A program made the position numbers and the translations under genes. Below the pieces are notes generated by a model, which did not search any database, was not told where the DNA came from, and saw only the letters and a list, made by a program, of their open reading frames with translations. From Bacteroidetes bacterium UBA2475 (GTDB lineage Bacteria > Bacteroidota > Bacteroidia > B-17B0 > Aurantibacillaceae), in assembly GCA_002342065.1 (NCBI GenBank), contig DDPF01000011.1:1-64000 (forward strand): 64,000 nt of DNA, read 5' to 3'. Shown here piece by piece: positions 27,401 to 36,224 of the stretch; positions within the stretch are counted from its first letter, which is position 1, and each line of letters begins with the position of its first letter.

Positions 27401-28171
27401 TAAACCTATCCATAATAAACGATTAAGCAAAATGTAACTGTTAAAAGGTATTAGACGAACATTATTTTCGGCAGGCGTCCAGTATTCCGTAATTGAGGAT
27501 AAAGCCTGCGCTCCAAATGGATCTAATAATGCGGCAACCGTTTTATTATCAATATCTGAAATAATACTTCGTGAAATACCTGCAACAACAATAAATACAA
27601 GGCTGCCAACATAACCACTGGTCATGTTACGCGTAAAGGTTACAAGGCTAAAAAATAAACAGCCAATAAAAAAAGTATTAGGCAATAAAAAATAAATGAA
27701 CGGTTGAAAGAAATTCATGAACTTAAATTCACCTAACTGGCCATTATCATTGCTTGCTAAAAGATACGCAATGAGTAATCCGAAAATGATCCCTGTTAAA
27801 ACAAAAACTGTTAATAAAAAGGACGCGCCAAATCTGCCAAACAAATAACTGAATTTGTTAATTGGTTTTGTAAAATAAAACGCAAAACAATTGTACTGAA
27901 AATCTTTTTGAACACAGCCCGCCATTAATGCAACACAGATCAATAATGTAATTAAACCAAATAAATAATCGGTATTAAAACTGGTTAAAACACCAGCAAT
28001 AGTTGTAGCAGAATTAATATAAGAATTTGTATCGGCATTTACACCGCTAAAAATTCCTGATATAGCTGCTCCAAGCAAAAATGCCAGTCCAAGAAAAACA
28101 ACAAAATAAATATAAACGCCTGGTCGTTTAAGCCATTGTTTTAATTCGTAAGCAAAAATTTCTTTAAACAT
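24470..28171 (-). CDS. ABC transporter permease fused to M1 family aminopeptidase
   Basis: A 1233-residue protein. The N-terminal half has two sets of about six hydrophobic segments, starting YELKQWLKRPGVYIYF (ABC-2 type permease); a further membrane segment ends near residue 600. The C-terminal half is an M1 peptidase domain with the zinc motif HEVAH at residues 955-959, followed by WW and TSETMSQYSALM, where the third ligand Glu is one position later than in classic M1 enzymes, as I believe is usual for this fused family. The ATPase gene lies 6 bp upstream in the same operon. The fusion suggests that export and peptide processing are coupled at the inner membrane; the substrate is unknown. 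Confidence 0.9.
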   Translation of the reverse strand: MFKEIFAYELKQWLKRPGVYIYFVVFLGLAFLLGAAISGIFSGVNADTNSYINSATTIAGVLTSFNTDYLFGLITLLICVALMAGCVQKDFQYNCFAFYFTKPINKFSYLFGRFGASFLLTVFVLTGIIFGLLIAYLLASNDNGQLGEFKFMNFFQPFIYFLLPNTFFIGCLFFSLVTFTRNMTSGYVGSLVFIVVAGISRSIISDIDNKTVAALLDPFGAQALSSITEYWTPAENNVRLIPFNSYILLNRLLWIGLGFLLLFITYYRFDFNQFLNPVSIFKRKTKETKSQPSKAIQSIGHLPKVTQIFDRSLVIEQLLFLTKFEFLKIAKSVFFIIILGISVLLVVVISQFSGLIYGTETYPVTYMQIELASGTFTFFQMIMIIFYSGILIWREKDSKIDELIGSTPVKSSTLFISKFFSLLFVSLVINLVCVFTCICLQSLNGYTKFELGLYLTDVVLLRIFGISLLVALGLSLQVFFKNRYIAFFVMAFIVLGLPLILRALDYDNDLYRFNISGNTMKYSDMNGHGNTLPNFFVLKAYWIGLMLVICTFAIAIYQRGKEQRFSTRWKQGLKNFKLSYKLTIVFGLLCFFGFGSIIYYNTRVLNKYKSEKEKEKQQADFEITYKKYEKELQPRVVESNVNVDIFPDELGTKIKGFYYLKNKHNKPLSKIFINFNSEIAIKDFKFSVANKKFVDDKTNGFYGYELSNALPAGDSVKFDFEVEYFPKNFIMQTDEEMVVKNGSFFNSRVLPTIGYDPRIELSENSTRKKYKLSPKPRIASITDTASYANTYISHDADWIRFECVVSTKEGQTAIAPGYLLKDWKENGRHYFQYKMDSPILNFYSFLSAEYEIKKDKWINPLDKTNIVNIEIYYTKGHEYNIERMIKGIKKSLDYYTKNFSPYQHRQVRILEFPRYQTFAQSFPNTIPFSEGIGFIAKVDEADPNKVDYPFYVTAHEVAHQWWAHQVIGADVQGCTVTSETMSQYSALMVMEKAYGQASMSKFLRYEMNKYLQGRSSEGKKEVPLLLCENQQYIHYNKGSVIMYALKDYLGEDTLNAALSRYVKKVAFQEPPYTTSYQFYDFIKQATPDSLKETVKDMFERIVVYDNSVKKWSFKKTADGKFKITATVSCIKTQSDSLGKAKEVIPNNWFDIAVFTKRKTNAKQLGDVVYIKKHKISNKEQEIEFIVDKEPFMVGIDPYNKIIDKETVNNIKDVNGKDSGTAGDPMSGVVVKGE

Positions 28172-28177
28172 ATTAAT

Positions 28178-29047
28178 TTATTTTGTTTTGATATATGAGA
28201 AATAAACATCTTCCAGATCGCCTTCAATAGCCGTGAATTTTGGATCAGGTAAAGAATCACTCATTACATGCACCACGATTTTTCCTTCAGCTACACGTGT
28301 GGAAATAACATTATATTTTTCGCGGTATTCGGCTATCTCTTCTTTATTAATAATTACTTTATATACTTTACCTTTTAAAAGATCTAAAGCTTCAGTTGTT
28401 TTTCCTTTAAACATAACCTGACCAAGATTCATTACCGCCATATGATTACAAAGATTGCTTACATCTTCAACAATGTGCGTTGAAAGAATCACAATAATAT
28501 TCTCCCCTACTTCACTTAATAAATTATGAAAACGGTTTCTTTCCTGCGGATCCAAACCTGCAGTTGGCTCATCTACAATAACCACTTTTGGATTGCCCAA
28601 CAAAGCCTGTGCAATACCAAAACGCTGGCGCATCCCGCCACTATAGTCTCCAATATATCTATTACGCACTTCATATAAATTTGTTTGGTGCAACAACGCA
28701 TCGCACACTTCTTTTCTTTCAGCTTTATTAGAGATGCCTTTTAAAATGGCAAAATGGTGCAACATATCATCCGCACTTACTTTTGGATAAAAGCCAAAAT
28801 CCTGAGGCAAGTAGCCAAGTACTTTACGCATTTCTTCTTTGTTTTTTATAACATCCAGCTCATCTAAAAAAATTGTGCCTTCGCTGGGTTCCTGCAAAGT
28901 AGAAATGGTGCGCATTAAACTTGATTTACCGGCACCGTTTGGTCCCAATAAACCAAACATACCGTTTGATATTTCTAAATTTACGTTTGATAAAGCTCTT
29001 AATCCTCCCGGATAAACTTTACTGAGGTTTGTTATTTTTAATTCCAT
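28178..29047 (-). CDS. ABC transporter ATP-binding protein (partner of the M1-fused permease)
   Basis: A 289-residue ATPase with Walker A GPNGAGKS at residues 35-42, the Q-loop in GYLPQDFGFYPK, the signature DYSGGMRQR near residue 136, and Walker B VVIVDEPTAGLDP followed by the STHIVED switch His. The C-terminal tail of about 70 residues ends FSYIKTK, as in ABC-2/bacitracin-type ATPases. It is the first gene of the operon with the permease-peptidase fusion (6-bp gap), so it very probably energises that permease. Confidence 0.94.
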   Translation of the reverse strand: MELKITNLSKVYPGGLRALSNVNLEISNGMFGLLGPNGAGKSSLMRTISTLQEPSEGTIFLDELDVIKNKEEMRKVLGYLPQDFGFYPKVSADDMLHHFAILKGISNKAERKEVCDALLHQTNLYEVRNRYIGDYSGGMRQRFGIAQALLGNPKVVIVDEPTAGLDPQERNRFHNLLSEVGENIIVILSTHIVEDVSNLCNHMAVMNLGQVMFKGKTTEALDLLKGKVYKVIINKEEIAEYREKYNVISTRVAEGKIVVHVMSDSLPDPKFTAIEGDLEDVYFSYIKTK

Positions 29048-29151
29048 AATTGTATTAAAGATATAGCTAAAGACGTTATAGGTAAACTAAAAGTTACAGA
29101 AAGTAAAATACTTACATGAACAGTAAAAAAACGGGATGGGAAAGCAAATGC

Positions 29152-29784
29152 TTATTTTGCGGGTTTAAAATCTGCCACGTTCAATTGCTTATCGCAGATA
29201 AAAAACTCATCCTGGATGGCATTGGAAGCAACAATAACCGTACGGTTTTGAGAATGATCTTTAATAAGGGCCTTATACCAATCTATTGCTTTGGCATCAA
29301 GATTAGAAACAGGTTCATCTAACAATAACAAAGGCGTATCGCATAAAATAGCAACGCCTAATTTTAAACGTTGTTTCATACCGCTGCTAAATTGTTTTAT
29401 TAGTTTATTCCTGGCTTTTGTAAGATCTAATAATTCTATTATCTGTTCGGTAGAAAGATCTTTTACAAAAGGTTTAAAGATCTTGGTATGATCTATCATT
29501 TCGGTCAACGTAAATTCTTCAACTAAATGAATGTAGGGAGAAGCGAATGAAATGTAATTTTTTATTTTATCTATTGGAATGATCTTGTCGTTATTCTTAT
29601 AAATAACTTCGCCTTCATTCTCAGTAATAAAACCGCTTATTACTTGTAACAATGTAGATTTACCTGAACCGTTACCTCCTAAAACTACTACTTTATCACC
29701 GGCATTAATTGTATACGTAAGATCTTTAAAGATCCATTCTTTATTAAATTTTTTACTAAGGTTGTTTAGTTGAATGGATAGCAT
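29152..29784 (-). CDS. Solo ABC transporter ATP-binding protein
   Basis: A 210-residue ATPase with Walker A GGNGSGKS at residues 36-43, signature FSSGMKQRL and Walker B LLLLDEPVSNLD. It is small, close to the minimal nucleotide-binding domain, with no membrane segment. It starts 3 bp after lpxA on the same strand, so it belongs to the lpxC/fabZ-lpxA operon. No permease is adjacent; the partner is unknown. It does not look like LptB or MsbA. Confidence 0.88.
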   Translation of the reverse strand: MLSIQLNNLSKKFNKEWIFKDLTYTINAGDKVVVLGGNGSGKSTLLQVISGFITENEGEVIYKNNDKIIPIDKIKNYISFASPYIHLVEEFTLTEMIDHTKIFKPFVKDLSTEQIIELLDLTKARNKLIKQFSSGMKQRLKLGVAILCDTPLLLLDEPVSNLDAKAIDWYKALIKDHSQNRTVIVASNAIQDEFFICDKQLNVADFKPAK

Positions 29785-29787
29785 ATT

Positions 29788-30561
29788 TTAAATTCCTTTA
29801 ACGATGCCATCCTTTTGATTACGGATAAAATCTACAATTTGTTTTCGAACTGCTGTGTCTGGCATTTCGTTCTCAACAATTTCTAAAGCATTAGTAACGT
29901 TGTGGCCACGTACAAAAATAATACGGTAAATATCTTCTATTTGTTTAATAAGCTCTTTATCAAAACCTCTGCGCGCTAAACCAATTGTGTTTACACCAAT
30001 AAATTGTAACGGCTCACGAGCAACTCGACAATAAGGTGGAACACTTTTTCTAACTAAAGACGCGCCGGCAATAAATGAATGTGCGCCAATATTTACAAAT
30101 TGTTGCGCCGCAACAACTCCCTCAATTATCACAAAATCTTCTACAGTAATATGTCCGGCTAAACTACCATTGTTGGCAATAATAACATTGTTACCAATAG
30201 CACAATCGTGCCCTAAATGTGTGTAACACATAATTAAACAATTGTCGCCCACTTTGGTGGTCATACGATCTGCTGTGCCTTTATGTATAGTTGCGAATTC
30301 CCTTATCGTGGTATTTTTTCCAATAACAGTATTTGATTTTTCGCCTTTGTATTTTAAGTCCTGATTAATAATGCCAATTACAGCGCCCGGAAAAATTTTG
30401 CAACCGCTGCCAATAATAGTATCAGGATAAATTATAGCGTTAGGATGAATAAAACAATCATCACCAATTTCAACATCTTCGTAAACAGTAGCGAAAGCTT
30501 CTATGGTTACGTTTTTGCCTATCTTAGCTTTAGGACTTACGTTTGCAAGTGGTGAGATCAT
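29788..30561 (-). CDS. lpxA: Acyl-ACP--UDP-N-acetylglucosamine O-acyltransferase
   Basis: A 257-residue left-handed beta-helix protein with hexapeptide repeats from the N-terminus (IGKNVTIEAFATV, VIGKNTTIREFATI). The catalytic His is H118 in THLGHDC, and the C-terminal segment GVNTIGLARRGF is the helical domain start typical of LpxA. It transfers a 3-hydroxyacyl chain from ACP to UDP-GlcNAc, the first step of lipid A synthesis. It sits 3 bp after the lpxC/fabZ fusion, as expected for the pathway, with a solo ABC ATPase behind it. Confidence 0.96.
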   Translation of the reverse strand: MISPLANVSPKAKIGKNVTIEAFATVYEDVEIGDDCFIHPNAIIYPDTIIGSGCKIFPGAVIGIINQDLKYKGEKSNTVIGKNTTIREFATIHKGTADRMTTKVGDNCLIMCYTHLGHDCAIGNNVIIANNGSLAGHITVEDFVIIEGVVAAQQFVNIGAHSFIAGASLVRKSVPPYCRVAREPLQFIGVNTIGLARRGFDKELIKQIEDIYRIIFVRGHNVTNALEIVENEMPDTAVRKQIVDFIRNQKDGIVKGI

Positions 30562-30564
30562 AAA

Positions 30565-31995
30565 TTATGTGAATTGCGGTTCAGGAGTTTTAGATTCTAT
30601 ATTTTTTACTTTCACTATTTGTGCCATCATTTCGGCTTCCATTACTGGTTTGTTATTTACATAAGCAACGCCACGCATATGGCAAATACCTCTTCGAATT
30701 GGCGTAACCAATACCAAACTAAAAACAACTGTATCTCCGGGAATTACCATCTTCTTAAATTTAACGCCATCAATTTTCATGAAGTAAGTTAAATAGTTTT
30801 CAGGATCGGGAACTGTTTTTAAAACCAACACGCCACCGCATTGCGCCATAGCTTCAATCAACATAACACCGGGCATTACAGGATTATCAGGAAAGTGTCC
30901 TTTGAAGAATTCTTCATTTAAGGTTACATTTTTTACGCCGATAACATGCTCAGCAGAAAGCTCCATAATTTTATCTACCAACAACATAGGTTGACGGTGA
31001 GGCAAAATTTTCATGATATCTGTAATATTTAAAAGTGCAGGTTTATTAAGATCAATTTTTGGATAATCTTTTTCCTGTTTTTGTTTTTTAGCAAGAGCTT
31101 TTAATTTTTTAGCGAAATCAACATTTCCGGCATGGCCCGGACGCGCTGCTAGAACGTGTATCTTCATTGGTTTTCCAACAAGAGCAAGATCACCAACAAT
31201 ATCTAATAATTTATGACGTGCTGGTTCATTATAAAAATGAAGTTTTGTATTATTTAAAACGCCGCGACCTTTAACTTCTACATTTGGTTTATTAAATACT
31301 TTGCGTAAATAATCTAATTTGTCTTTAGGCAATTCGCTATCCACTAAAACAATTGCATTGTCAAGATCTCCACCTTTAATTAAGTTGTGTGCCAATAATG
31401 CTTCTAACTCGCGTAAAAAAACAAATGTTCTGCAAGGAGCAATTTGCGATTTAAATTCGCGCAAATTATACATCGATGCATGTTGTGTTCCCAATACTTC
31501 GCTTCCATAATCAACCATCACCGTCACACGAAATTCATCTTGTGGTACTGCTAACATCTCTACTTTTTTAACTGAGTCTTCAAAAGTTAAATTCTCGGTT
31601 AATTCAAAATATTCGCGTTCTGCTTCCTGCTCAACTATTCCTGCTTTTTCTAAAAGTTCAATAAATTTTAAAGAGCTTCCATCCATGATCGGCATTTCAG
31701 GACCGGTAACCTGTATCAAACAATTATCAATTCCAAGACCCATTAAAGCTGCTAACACATGTTCAGTCGTATGCACTTTTGCACCATTCTTCTCTAATGT
31801 TGTTCCTCTTGAAGTATCAACCGCAAGATCAGCATCTGCTTCAATAATTGGTGCGCCGTCAAGATCGGTACGTTGAAATTTATACCAGTGGTTTTCCGGT
31901 GCTGGATTAAAAGTTATTGAAACAGGCGCGCCTGTATGCAAACCTACGCCTGATATAGAAACAGGCCCTTTTATGGTTCTTTGTTTATCACTCAT
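30565..31995 (-). CDS. lpxC/fabZ: Bifunctional UDP-3-O-acyl-GlcNAc deacetylase / 3-hydroxyacyl-ACP dehydratase
   Basis: A 476-residue fusion. Residues 1 to about 310 are LpxC: GVGLHTG near the start, zinc ligand H79 in HTTEHVLAAL, KLHFYNEPARHKLLDIVGDLAL and HAGNVDFAKKL with the general acid His. From about residue 325 to the end is FabZ: ILPHRQPMLLVD and GHFPDNPVMPGVMLIEA with the catalytic His. This fusion is a Bacteroidota hallmark and links lipid A deacetylation with fatty-acid dehydration. The gene heads the operon with lpxA and a solo ABC ATPase. All key residues are present. Confidence 0.97.
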   Translation of the reverse strand: MSDKQRTIKGPVSISGVGLHTGAPVSITFNPAPENHWYKFQRTDLDGAPIIEADADLAVDTSRGTTLEKNGAKVHTTEHVLAALMGLGIDNCLIQVTGPEMPIMDGSSLKFIELLEKAGIVEQEAEREYFELTENLTFEDSVKKVEMLAVPQDEFRVTVMVDYGSEVLGTQHASMYNLREFKSQIAPCRTFVFLRELEALLAHNLIKGGDLDNAIVLVDSELPKDKLDYLRKVFNKPNVEVKGRGVLNNTKLHFYNEPARHKLLDIVGDLALVGKPMKIHVLAARPGHAGNVDFAKKLKALAKKQKQEKDYPKIDLNKPALLNITDIMKILPHRQPMLLVDKIMELSAEHVIGVKNVTLNEEFFKGHFPDNPVMPGVMLIEAMAQCGGVLVLKTVPDPENYLTYFMKIDGVKFKKMVIPGDTVVFSLVLVTPIRRGICHMRGVAYVNNKPVMEAEMMAQIVKVKNIESKTPEPQFT

Positions 31996-32046
31996 GAGTA
32001 TTAAAAAATCGTGTTTTGTAAATGTAGTTAAATTTACGAATTTTTA

Positions 32047-32943
32047 CTAAAATACTAAGTACGGCAGCAGTTTATTATAAACAGAGTCATCGTTAATAAT
32101 ATCCCTTAAATTGGTTGCCGTAATAACGGTCTTTTTGCGCCAATCTAACAGGGCTTTTGTTAATTCGTAGCTCAGGTAAGGATGTTTGTTAATGACCTTA
32201 AAATCGTCTTTGTTCAGATCCAGCTTTTTAACAGTGACCGCATCAACACATACAAAAGGTTTTACTTTTTCGTAAAGCTCTTCTGTAAAGCCATACACTT
32301 CTTTTAATTGTTCGATGGAAGTATATCCTCCCAAAATACTCCTGTATTTTAAAATGCGTTTTGCGAATGAAGGACCAACACCGTTCAATCCAATTAAAGC
32401 AAGACTATCCGCAGAGTTTAATTCAACTTTTGTTTTTGTCTGACTTTTTATTGGGGTTGAAACAACATTTTTATCGGCTGAATTTTTTTGTTCTGCTGCA
32501 ACTTTATTCTCAATTAAAATATAAGGTTCCAGTTGCGCGTAAAAATTATCAGAGATGCCATACACTTTTTGAATGTCTTTTTTTTGTTTAAATACAAAGC
32601 CTTTATTCCTGAACTTTAAAAATGTTTTGGCTGTCTTTTCTTTAAATCCTAATTGCAAAAGTTGATCAAAAGAAACTGTATTAGGGTCAAATACAAATAA
32701 GCTTACCGCATTTTTACTCTCAGAAAAATTACTTGAATAATATTTATTTGAACTTTCGTAAGAACTGTCGAGTTTTCTTTCGATCAACGGAAGGTTTTGA
32801 ATTGTAATGTTACCCGGACTTAAAAAGTAAGGATAAATGATACGTATTAAAAACAAGGTAAAACTAATTAGCGCGAGTACTAATAAACCATTTCGCTGTT
32901 GTTTATTAAATCCAAAATAATTATTCAGGAAGCTGCTCACCAT
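32047..32943 (-). CDS. Helix-hairpin-helix (ComEA-like) protein
   Basis: About 298 residues from the ATG at 32943 (MVSSFLNNYFGF); an upstream in-frame TTG is unlikely. One transmembrane segment lies at about residues 18-37 (GLLVLALISFTLFLIRIIY). Three HhH-type units follow: LLQLGFKEKTAKTFLKFRNKG, LIGLNGVGPSFAKRILKYRS (with the canonical GVGP hairpin) and an imperfect C-terminal one. Proteins of this type are often called ComEA-related DNA-binding proteins, but the first and third hairpins are degenerate. The start overlaps the end of the permease gene by 23 bp. Confidence 0.8.
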   Translation of the reverse strand: MVSSFLNNYFGFNKQQRNGLLVLALISFTLFLIRIIYPYFLSPGNITIQNLPLIERKLDSSYESSNKYYSSNFSESKNAVSLFVFDPNTVSFDQLLQLGFKEKTAKTFLKFRNKGFVFKQKKDIQKVYGISDNFYAQLEPYILIENKVAAEQKNSADKNVVSTPIKSQTKTKVELNSADSLALIGLNGVGPSFAKRILKYRSILGGYTSIEQLKEVYGFTEELYEKVKPFVCVDAVTVKKLDLNKDDFKVINKHPYLSYELTKALLDWRKKTVITATNLRDIINDDSVYNKLLPYLVF

Positions 32944-34366
32944 TTTTATGCATCTTAAAAATATAAAAAATTGGAATACCAAGGAACATAATTAAAACAC
33001 CTAAACCGGTATTTAAGGTTTTAAATATTAAAAGGTCAATACAAATAGCAGAGGCCAATATAATATATAAAGCCGGAAGCACAGGGTAACCAAGTGCTTT
33101 ATACGGACGAGGTGTATTGGGTTCTTTTTTGCGCAAATAAAATAAAGCCGAAATAGTTACAATATAAAATACCAATGATGAGAAAGTACAATAATCCAGC
33201 AATGAACCATAAGAACCGCTTAAACATAAAACAGATGCCCAAATAGCTTGGAACCATAAGGCTTTTGAAGGCACATGATTTTTATTGATGTATGCTGCCG
33301 ATTTAAAAAATAATCCTTCTTTAGCCATTGATTGAAATAAACGCGAGCCGGATAAGATCAAACCATTGTTGCAACCAAATGTTGAAATAATAATTAATAA
33401 AGCCATAATATAAGCCGACACCTCCCCAAAAACAGCAAACATAGCGGCAGTACCCACTCTATCATTTTGCGCGTAGGCAATTCCTTTTTCAAAAACATTT
33501 GCTCCGTCAGGTGAACCAAGTGCCGGAAGCAGCATAAAATAAGCCACGTTGGCCAAAATATATAATACCGTTACAATTAAAACCCCAATTAATAAACCCA
33601 GTGGAATGTTTTTTTGGGGCTCTTTTACCTCGCCGGCAATAAAGGTTACATTGTTCCAGGCATCGCTACTAAAAAGAGAACCGATCAAAGCAACACCTAT
33701 TGCACTCAATAATGTTACAACACTAATATCAGGACTTGTTGATGCATCAACCATACCAGAACCTGAAAATGGTAATTGCATATTCTCGTGCCAATACCCG
33801 GCTTTATATCCAACAAAAAAACCAATGCCAATAAGACCTAATAGTGCCAATAATTTTGCACTGGTAAAAATACGCTGAATGATCTTTCCATTATTAATGC
33901 CGAGGGTGTTTAAGTAAGTAAGAAAAACAACAGAGCCTACTCCTAATAATTGTGTAGTTGAAATAGCGAAACTCCCTATCTCTAATACCTTATGCTGCTC
34001 ATCAAAAAATGGTATAAAAACACCCACAAATCTTGCAAAAGCAACAGCAACAGCTGCAATAACACCGGTTTGAATAACCGTAAAAACCGTCCACCCATAC
34101 ACAAAAGCGGTCAGTTTTCCATAGGCGCGTTGTATATATATGAACTGTCCGCCCGCTTTTGGCATCATGCCAGCCAGCTCGCCATAACTTAAGGCTGCAA
34201 ATAAAGTAATAACACCGCTAATGAGCCAGCACATTAATACCCAAAAAGGAGAGCCTAAGGTCCGCATCATATCTGCACTCACAATAAATATACCCGATCC
34301 GATCATGCTTCCGGAAACGATCATAATGGTATCAAATAGATTTAAACTCCTTTTTAATTCGCTCAT
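32921..34366 (-). CDS. APC family amino acid permease
   Basis: A 481-residue protein with about twelve hydrophobic segments. The N-terminus SLNLFDTIMIVSGSMIGSGIFIVSADMM is the classic APC start, with the GSGIF unwound helix 1, and an E/G-rich loop SYGELAGMMPKAGGQFIYI follows. This fits LAT/YkfD-like amino acid transporters. The substrate is not readable. It overlaps the HhH gene downstream and is divergent from the gene at 34432. Confidence 0.92.
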   Translation of the reverse strand: MSELKRSLNLFDTIMIVSGSMIGSGIFIVSADMMRTLGSPFWVLMCWLISGVITLFAALSYGELAGMMPKAGGQFIYIQRAYGKLTAFVYGWTVFTVIQTGVIAAVAVAFARFVGVFIPFFDEQHKVLEIGSFAISTTQLLGVGSVVFLTYLNTLGINNGKIIQRIFTSAKLLALLGLIGIGFFVGYKAGYWHENMQLPFSGSGMVDASTSPDISVVTLLSAIGVALIGSLFSSDAWNNVTFIAGEVKEPQKNIPLGLLIGVLIVTVLYILANVAYFMLLPALGSPDGANVFEKGIAYAQNDRVGTAAMFAVFGEVSAYIMALLIIISTFGCNNGLILSGSRLFQSMAKEGLFFKSAAYINKNHVPSKALWFQAIWASVLCLSGSYGSLLDYCTFSSLVFYIVTISALFYLRKKEPNTPRPYKALGYPVLPALYIILASAICIDLLIFKTLNTGLGVLIMFLGIPIFYIFKMHKNGEQLPE

Positions 34367-34392
34367 AGTTGGTTTATGGATTTAAAGATACT

Positions 34393-34400
34393 TAAATTTG
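34393..34400 (+). promoter_or_regulatory. Candidate -7 box (TAAATTTG)
   Basis: TAAATTTG fits the TAnnTTTG consensus and lies 31 bp before the ATG at 34432. Confidence 0.35.
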
Positions 34401-34431
34401 CAAATAATTAAGAAAAGAAAGTTTTAAGGAA

Positions 34432-34977
34432 ATGAAAGTAATTGGCGACCGAATAAGCGTTTTAAAAAAAGATAATTTATTAAGCATAGTAATTTTACCA
34501 ACTACCGATAAAAAAAAATTAACCATTATGTTCTTATGGCTTTTTGCATGGACAGTTTGTGGAGTAATAGTTTTAGTAAATTATTTTAAGATGGTAGATA
34601 AGGACACTAAAATGTTCATGCTGGTGTATCTTTCTTTTTGGGGTTACTTTGAATTTAAAATTGCCCGCGCTTTTATCTGGAAAAAAAACGGTAAAGAAAA
34701 ATTTTGGATCCAAAATGGTGTTATACATTATCAACGCGAATTAAATAAAAAAGGAAAGATTAAAGAATACAATATTGAACTGGTGGATGATTTTAAAATT
34801 ATTGATGTGAGCAATACCAGTTGGGCCGATAACATCAATCAAAGTTTTTGGATAAAGGGAGGCGAGCGACTCGAATTTATTTCTCAAGGCAAAGCCATTC
34901 GTTTTGGCATGCAAATAAGCGATGCGGAGGCCCGTACTGTTTACAATGAAATAGATAAATTTATTTTTAAAAAGTAA
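34432..34977 (+). CDS. Small membrane protein, unknown function
   Basis: A 181-residue protein. Residues 1-25 are a short hydrophilic start; two membrane segments follow at about 27-48 (LTIMFLWLFAWTVCGVIVLVN) and 57-74. The C-terminal 100 residues are a soluble beta-rich domain (FWIQNGVIHYQRELN, FWIKGGERLEFISQGKAIRFGM) of PH-like appearance. I do not recognise the family. It is convergent with the DUF4349 gene, and an inverted repeat lies between them. Confidence 0.65.
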   Translation: MKVIGDRISVLKKDNLLSIVILPTTDKKKLTIMFLWLFAWTVCGVIVLVNYFKMVDKDTKMFMLVYLSFWGYFEFKIARAFIWKKNGKEKFWIQNGVIHYQRELNKKGKIKEYNIELVDDFKIIDVSNTSWADNINQSFWIKGGERLEFISQGKAIRFGMQISDAEARTVYNEIDKFIFKK

Positions 34978-34979
34978 GG

Positions 34980-35035
34980 TCTCGACTGAACTCATTATAA
35001 CAGATCCATTTCTGTCACGTCGAGCGCAGTCGAGA
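34980..35035. repeat. REP-like inverted repeat (TCTCGACTG arms)
   Basis: Perfect 9-bp arms TCTCGACTG (34980-34988) and CAGTCGAGA (35027-35035) flank a 38-bp centre with GTCACGTCGAGCG. Similar CTCGACTGCGCTCGA palindromes are common in Bacteroidota intergenic spaces. It lies between convergent genes and could act as a transcription barrier. Confidence 0.6.
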
Positions 35036-35050
35036 TGCATACTAAATTTC

Positions 35051-36040
35051 TTAAGCAACCGTATTTACTTTTCTATTGATGTAAACAACAAGCCATTTAA
35101 TACCAAAGCCTACCGCAACAAAAATTAAAAGCAAGCCCCAGATATTTGTAAGGAATAAAACAAAGTTCTTCAAGATCTGGAATCCATTTAAAAAAGAATC
35201 TCCAAGCTTACTTAAGAACGAAGGTTGATAAGGCTCAATGTGCTCCTCAACAGCAAGCAATTGTTTCATTACTGTTTGTGCCTGGTATGTTTCTAATTTA
35301 ATGGTGCTGTAATTTACCTGGTCGGCAAGATCATACGATTCAATTCTTTTTTCATCGGCCATGGTTTGTTTTGCTAAAATGTTTTCTTCGGTATTTAAAA
35401 CCTGTGATTGTTTTGTGGTTACTTTATCTACTTTTTTCTCGATCTTATTTTTATAGTTCTTGTAACGGTTCTCAGCTAATTTATTTGAAAACAATTTCAT
35501 TTTTACATCGTCTGACCTTAGAGTTCTGAAATCAATAAATAATGCAAGGTCACTTATTTGCCTTAAAACCGTATCCAATTTTTGACTTGGAACCCTTAGT
35601 GTAATATAATTTACTGTTGTGTAATGTGTTTGTTCTAAAATAGAATCTTTGTTAATTTGTGTAGACTGTGTGTAATGTTTATTTGAGGTTAATTCGCTCG
35701 ACGAAATATAACCGCCATAACCCGCAACAATGTCTTCTATCTTTTTGCTGGAGTTTAAAACATCCTGTACTTTAAATTTAAGATCGGCTTTACGAATAAA
35801 ATTATGCGAAATACCATTGATGGTATCAGTGGCTATACCTTTCATATAAGTTGAGACTGAATCAGCCACTTCTTTCGCTGATTCTCTATAAGCCATTTGT
35901 TCGGCAGATGGTCCGCAACTAATTATAAAAGCTGAAATACCAAAGAACAAGAAAAACTTAACCGCAAATTTTTTAGGCAATGCAATTCCCGTTCCAACAA
36001 AAGCCTTGCCTTTGTTAGAACAATATTTTATACTGTTCAT
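35051..36040 (-). CDS. DUF4349 domain-containing lipoprotein
   Basis: A 329-residue protein. The N-terminus is long for a lipoprotein signal, but a hydrophobic stretch ends in FIISC near residue 42, which fits a lipobox; a later Met may be the true start. The DUF4349 domain covers about residues 75-300: FIRKADLKFKVQDV, VAGYGGYISSSELTSN, ITLRVPSQKLDTVL, then a coiled-coil part. A membrane segment (WGLLLIFVAVGFGIKWLVVYI) lies near the C-terminus, which is usual for this family. Function is unknown; no neighbour hints at it. Confidence 0.82.
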   Translation of the reverse strand: MNSIKYCSNKGKAFVGTGIALPKKFAVKFFLFFGISAFIISCGPSAEQMAYRESAKEVADSVSTYMKGIATDTINGISHNFIRKADLKFKVQDVLNSSKKIEDIVAGYGGYISSSELTSNKHYTQSTQINKDSILEQTHYTTVNYITLRVPSQKLDTVLRQISDLALFIDFRTLRSDDVKMKLFSNKLAENRYKNYKNKIEKKVDKVTTKQSQVLNTEENILAKQTMADEKRIESYDLADQVNYSTIKLETYQAQTVMKQLLAVEEHIEPYQPSFLSKLGDSFLNGFQILKNFVLFLTNIWGLLLIFVAVGFGIKWLVVYINRKVNTVA

Positions 36041-36099
36041 AAGTTAATTGATTTTATTATTTATACCCGAACTTAAAAAAGGTAACCTTTTAGAAAAAA

Positions 36100-36224
36100 T
36101 TGAACCCCAAAGACGCTAAGATCACAAAGAAATACTAAGAATTTTTTCTTGTAATCAAAAAATAAACTAATAATAAAAAACTTAGTGAACCTCAGTGTGC
36201 TCTGTGCCTCAGTGGTAAAAAATT
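36100..36224. repeat. Diverged inverted pair of CTAAG-type intergenic repeats
   Basis: The left arm (36100-36150) has CCCAAAGACGCTAAGATCAC and ACTAAGAA; the right arm (36178-36224) is an inverted, imperfect counterpart with CTTAGTGAACCTCAGTGTGC. It resembles the fragment at 12783-12822. It lies between the DUF4349 and holA genes. Confidence 0.55.
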
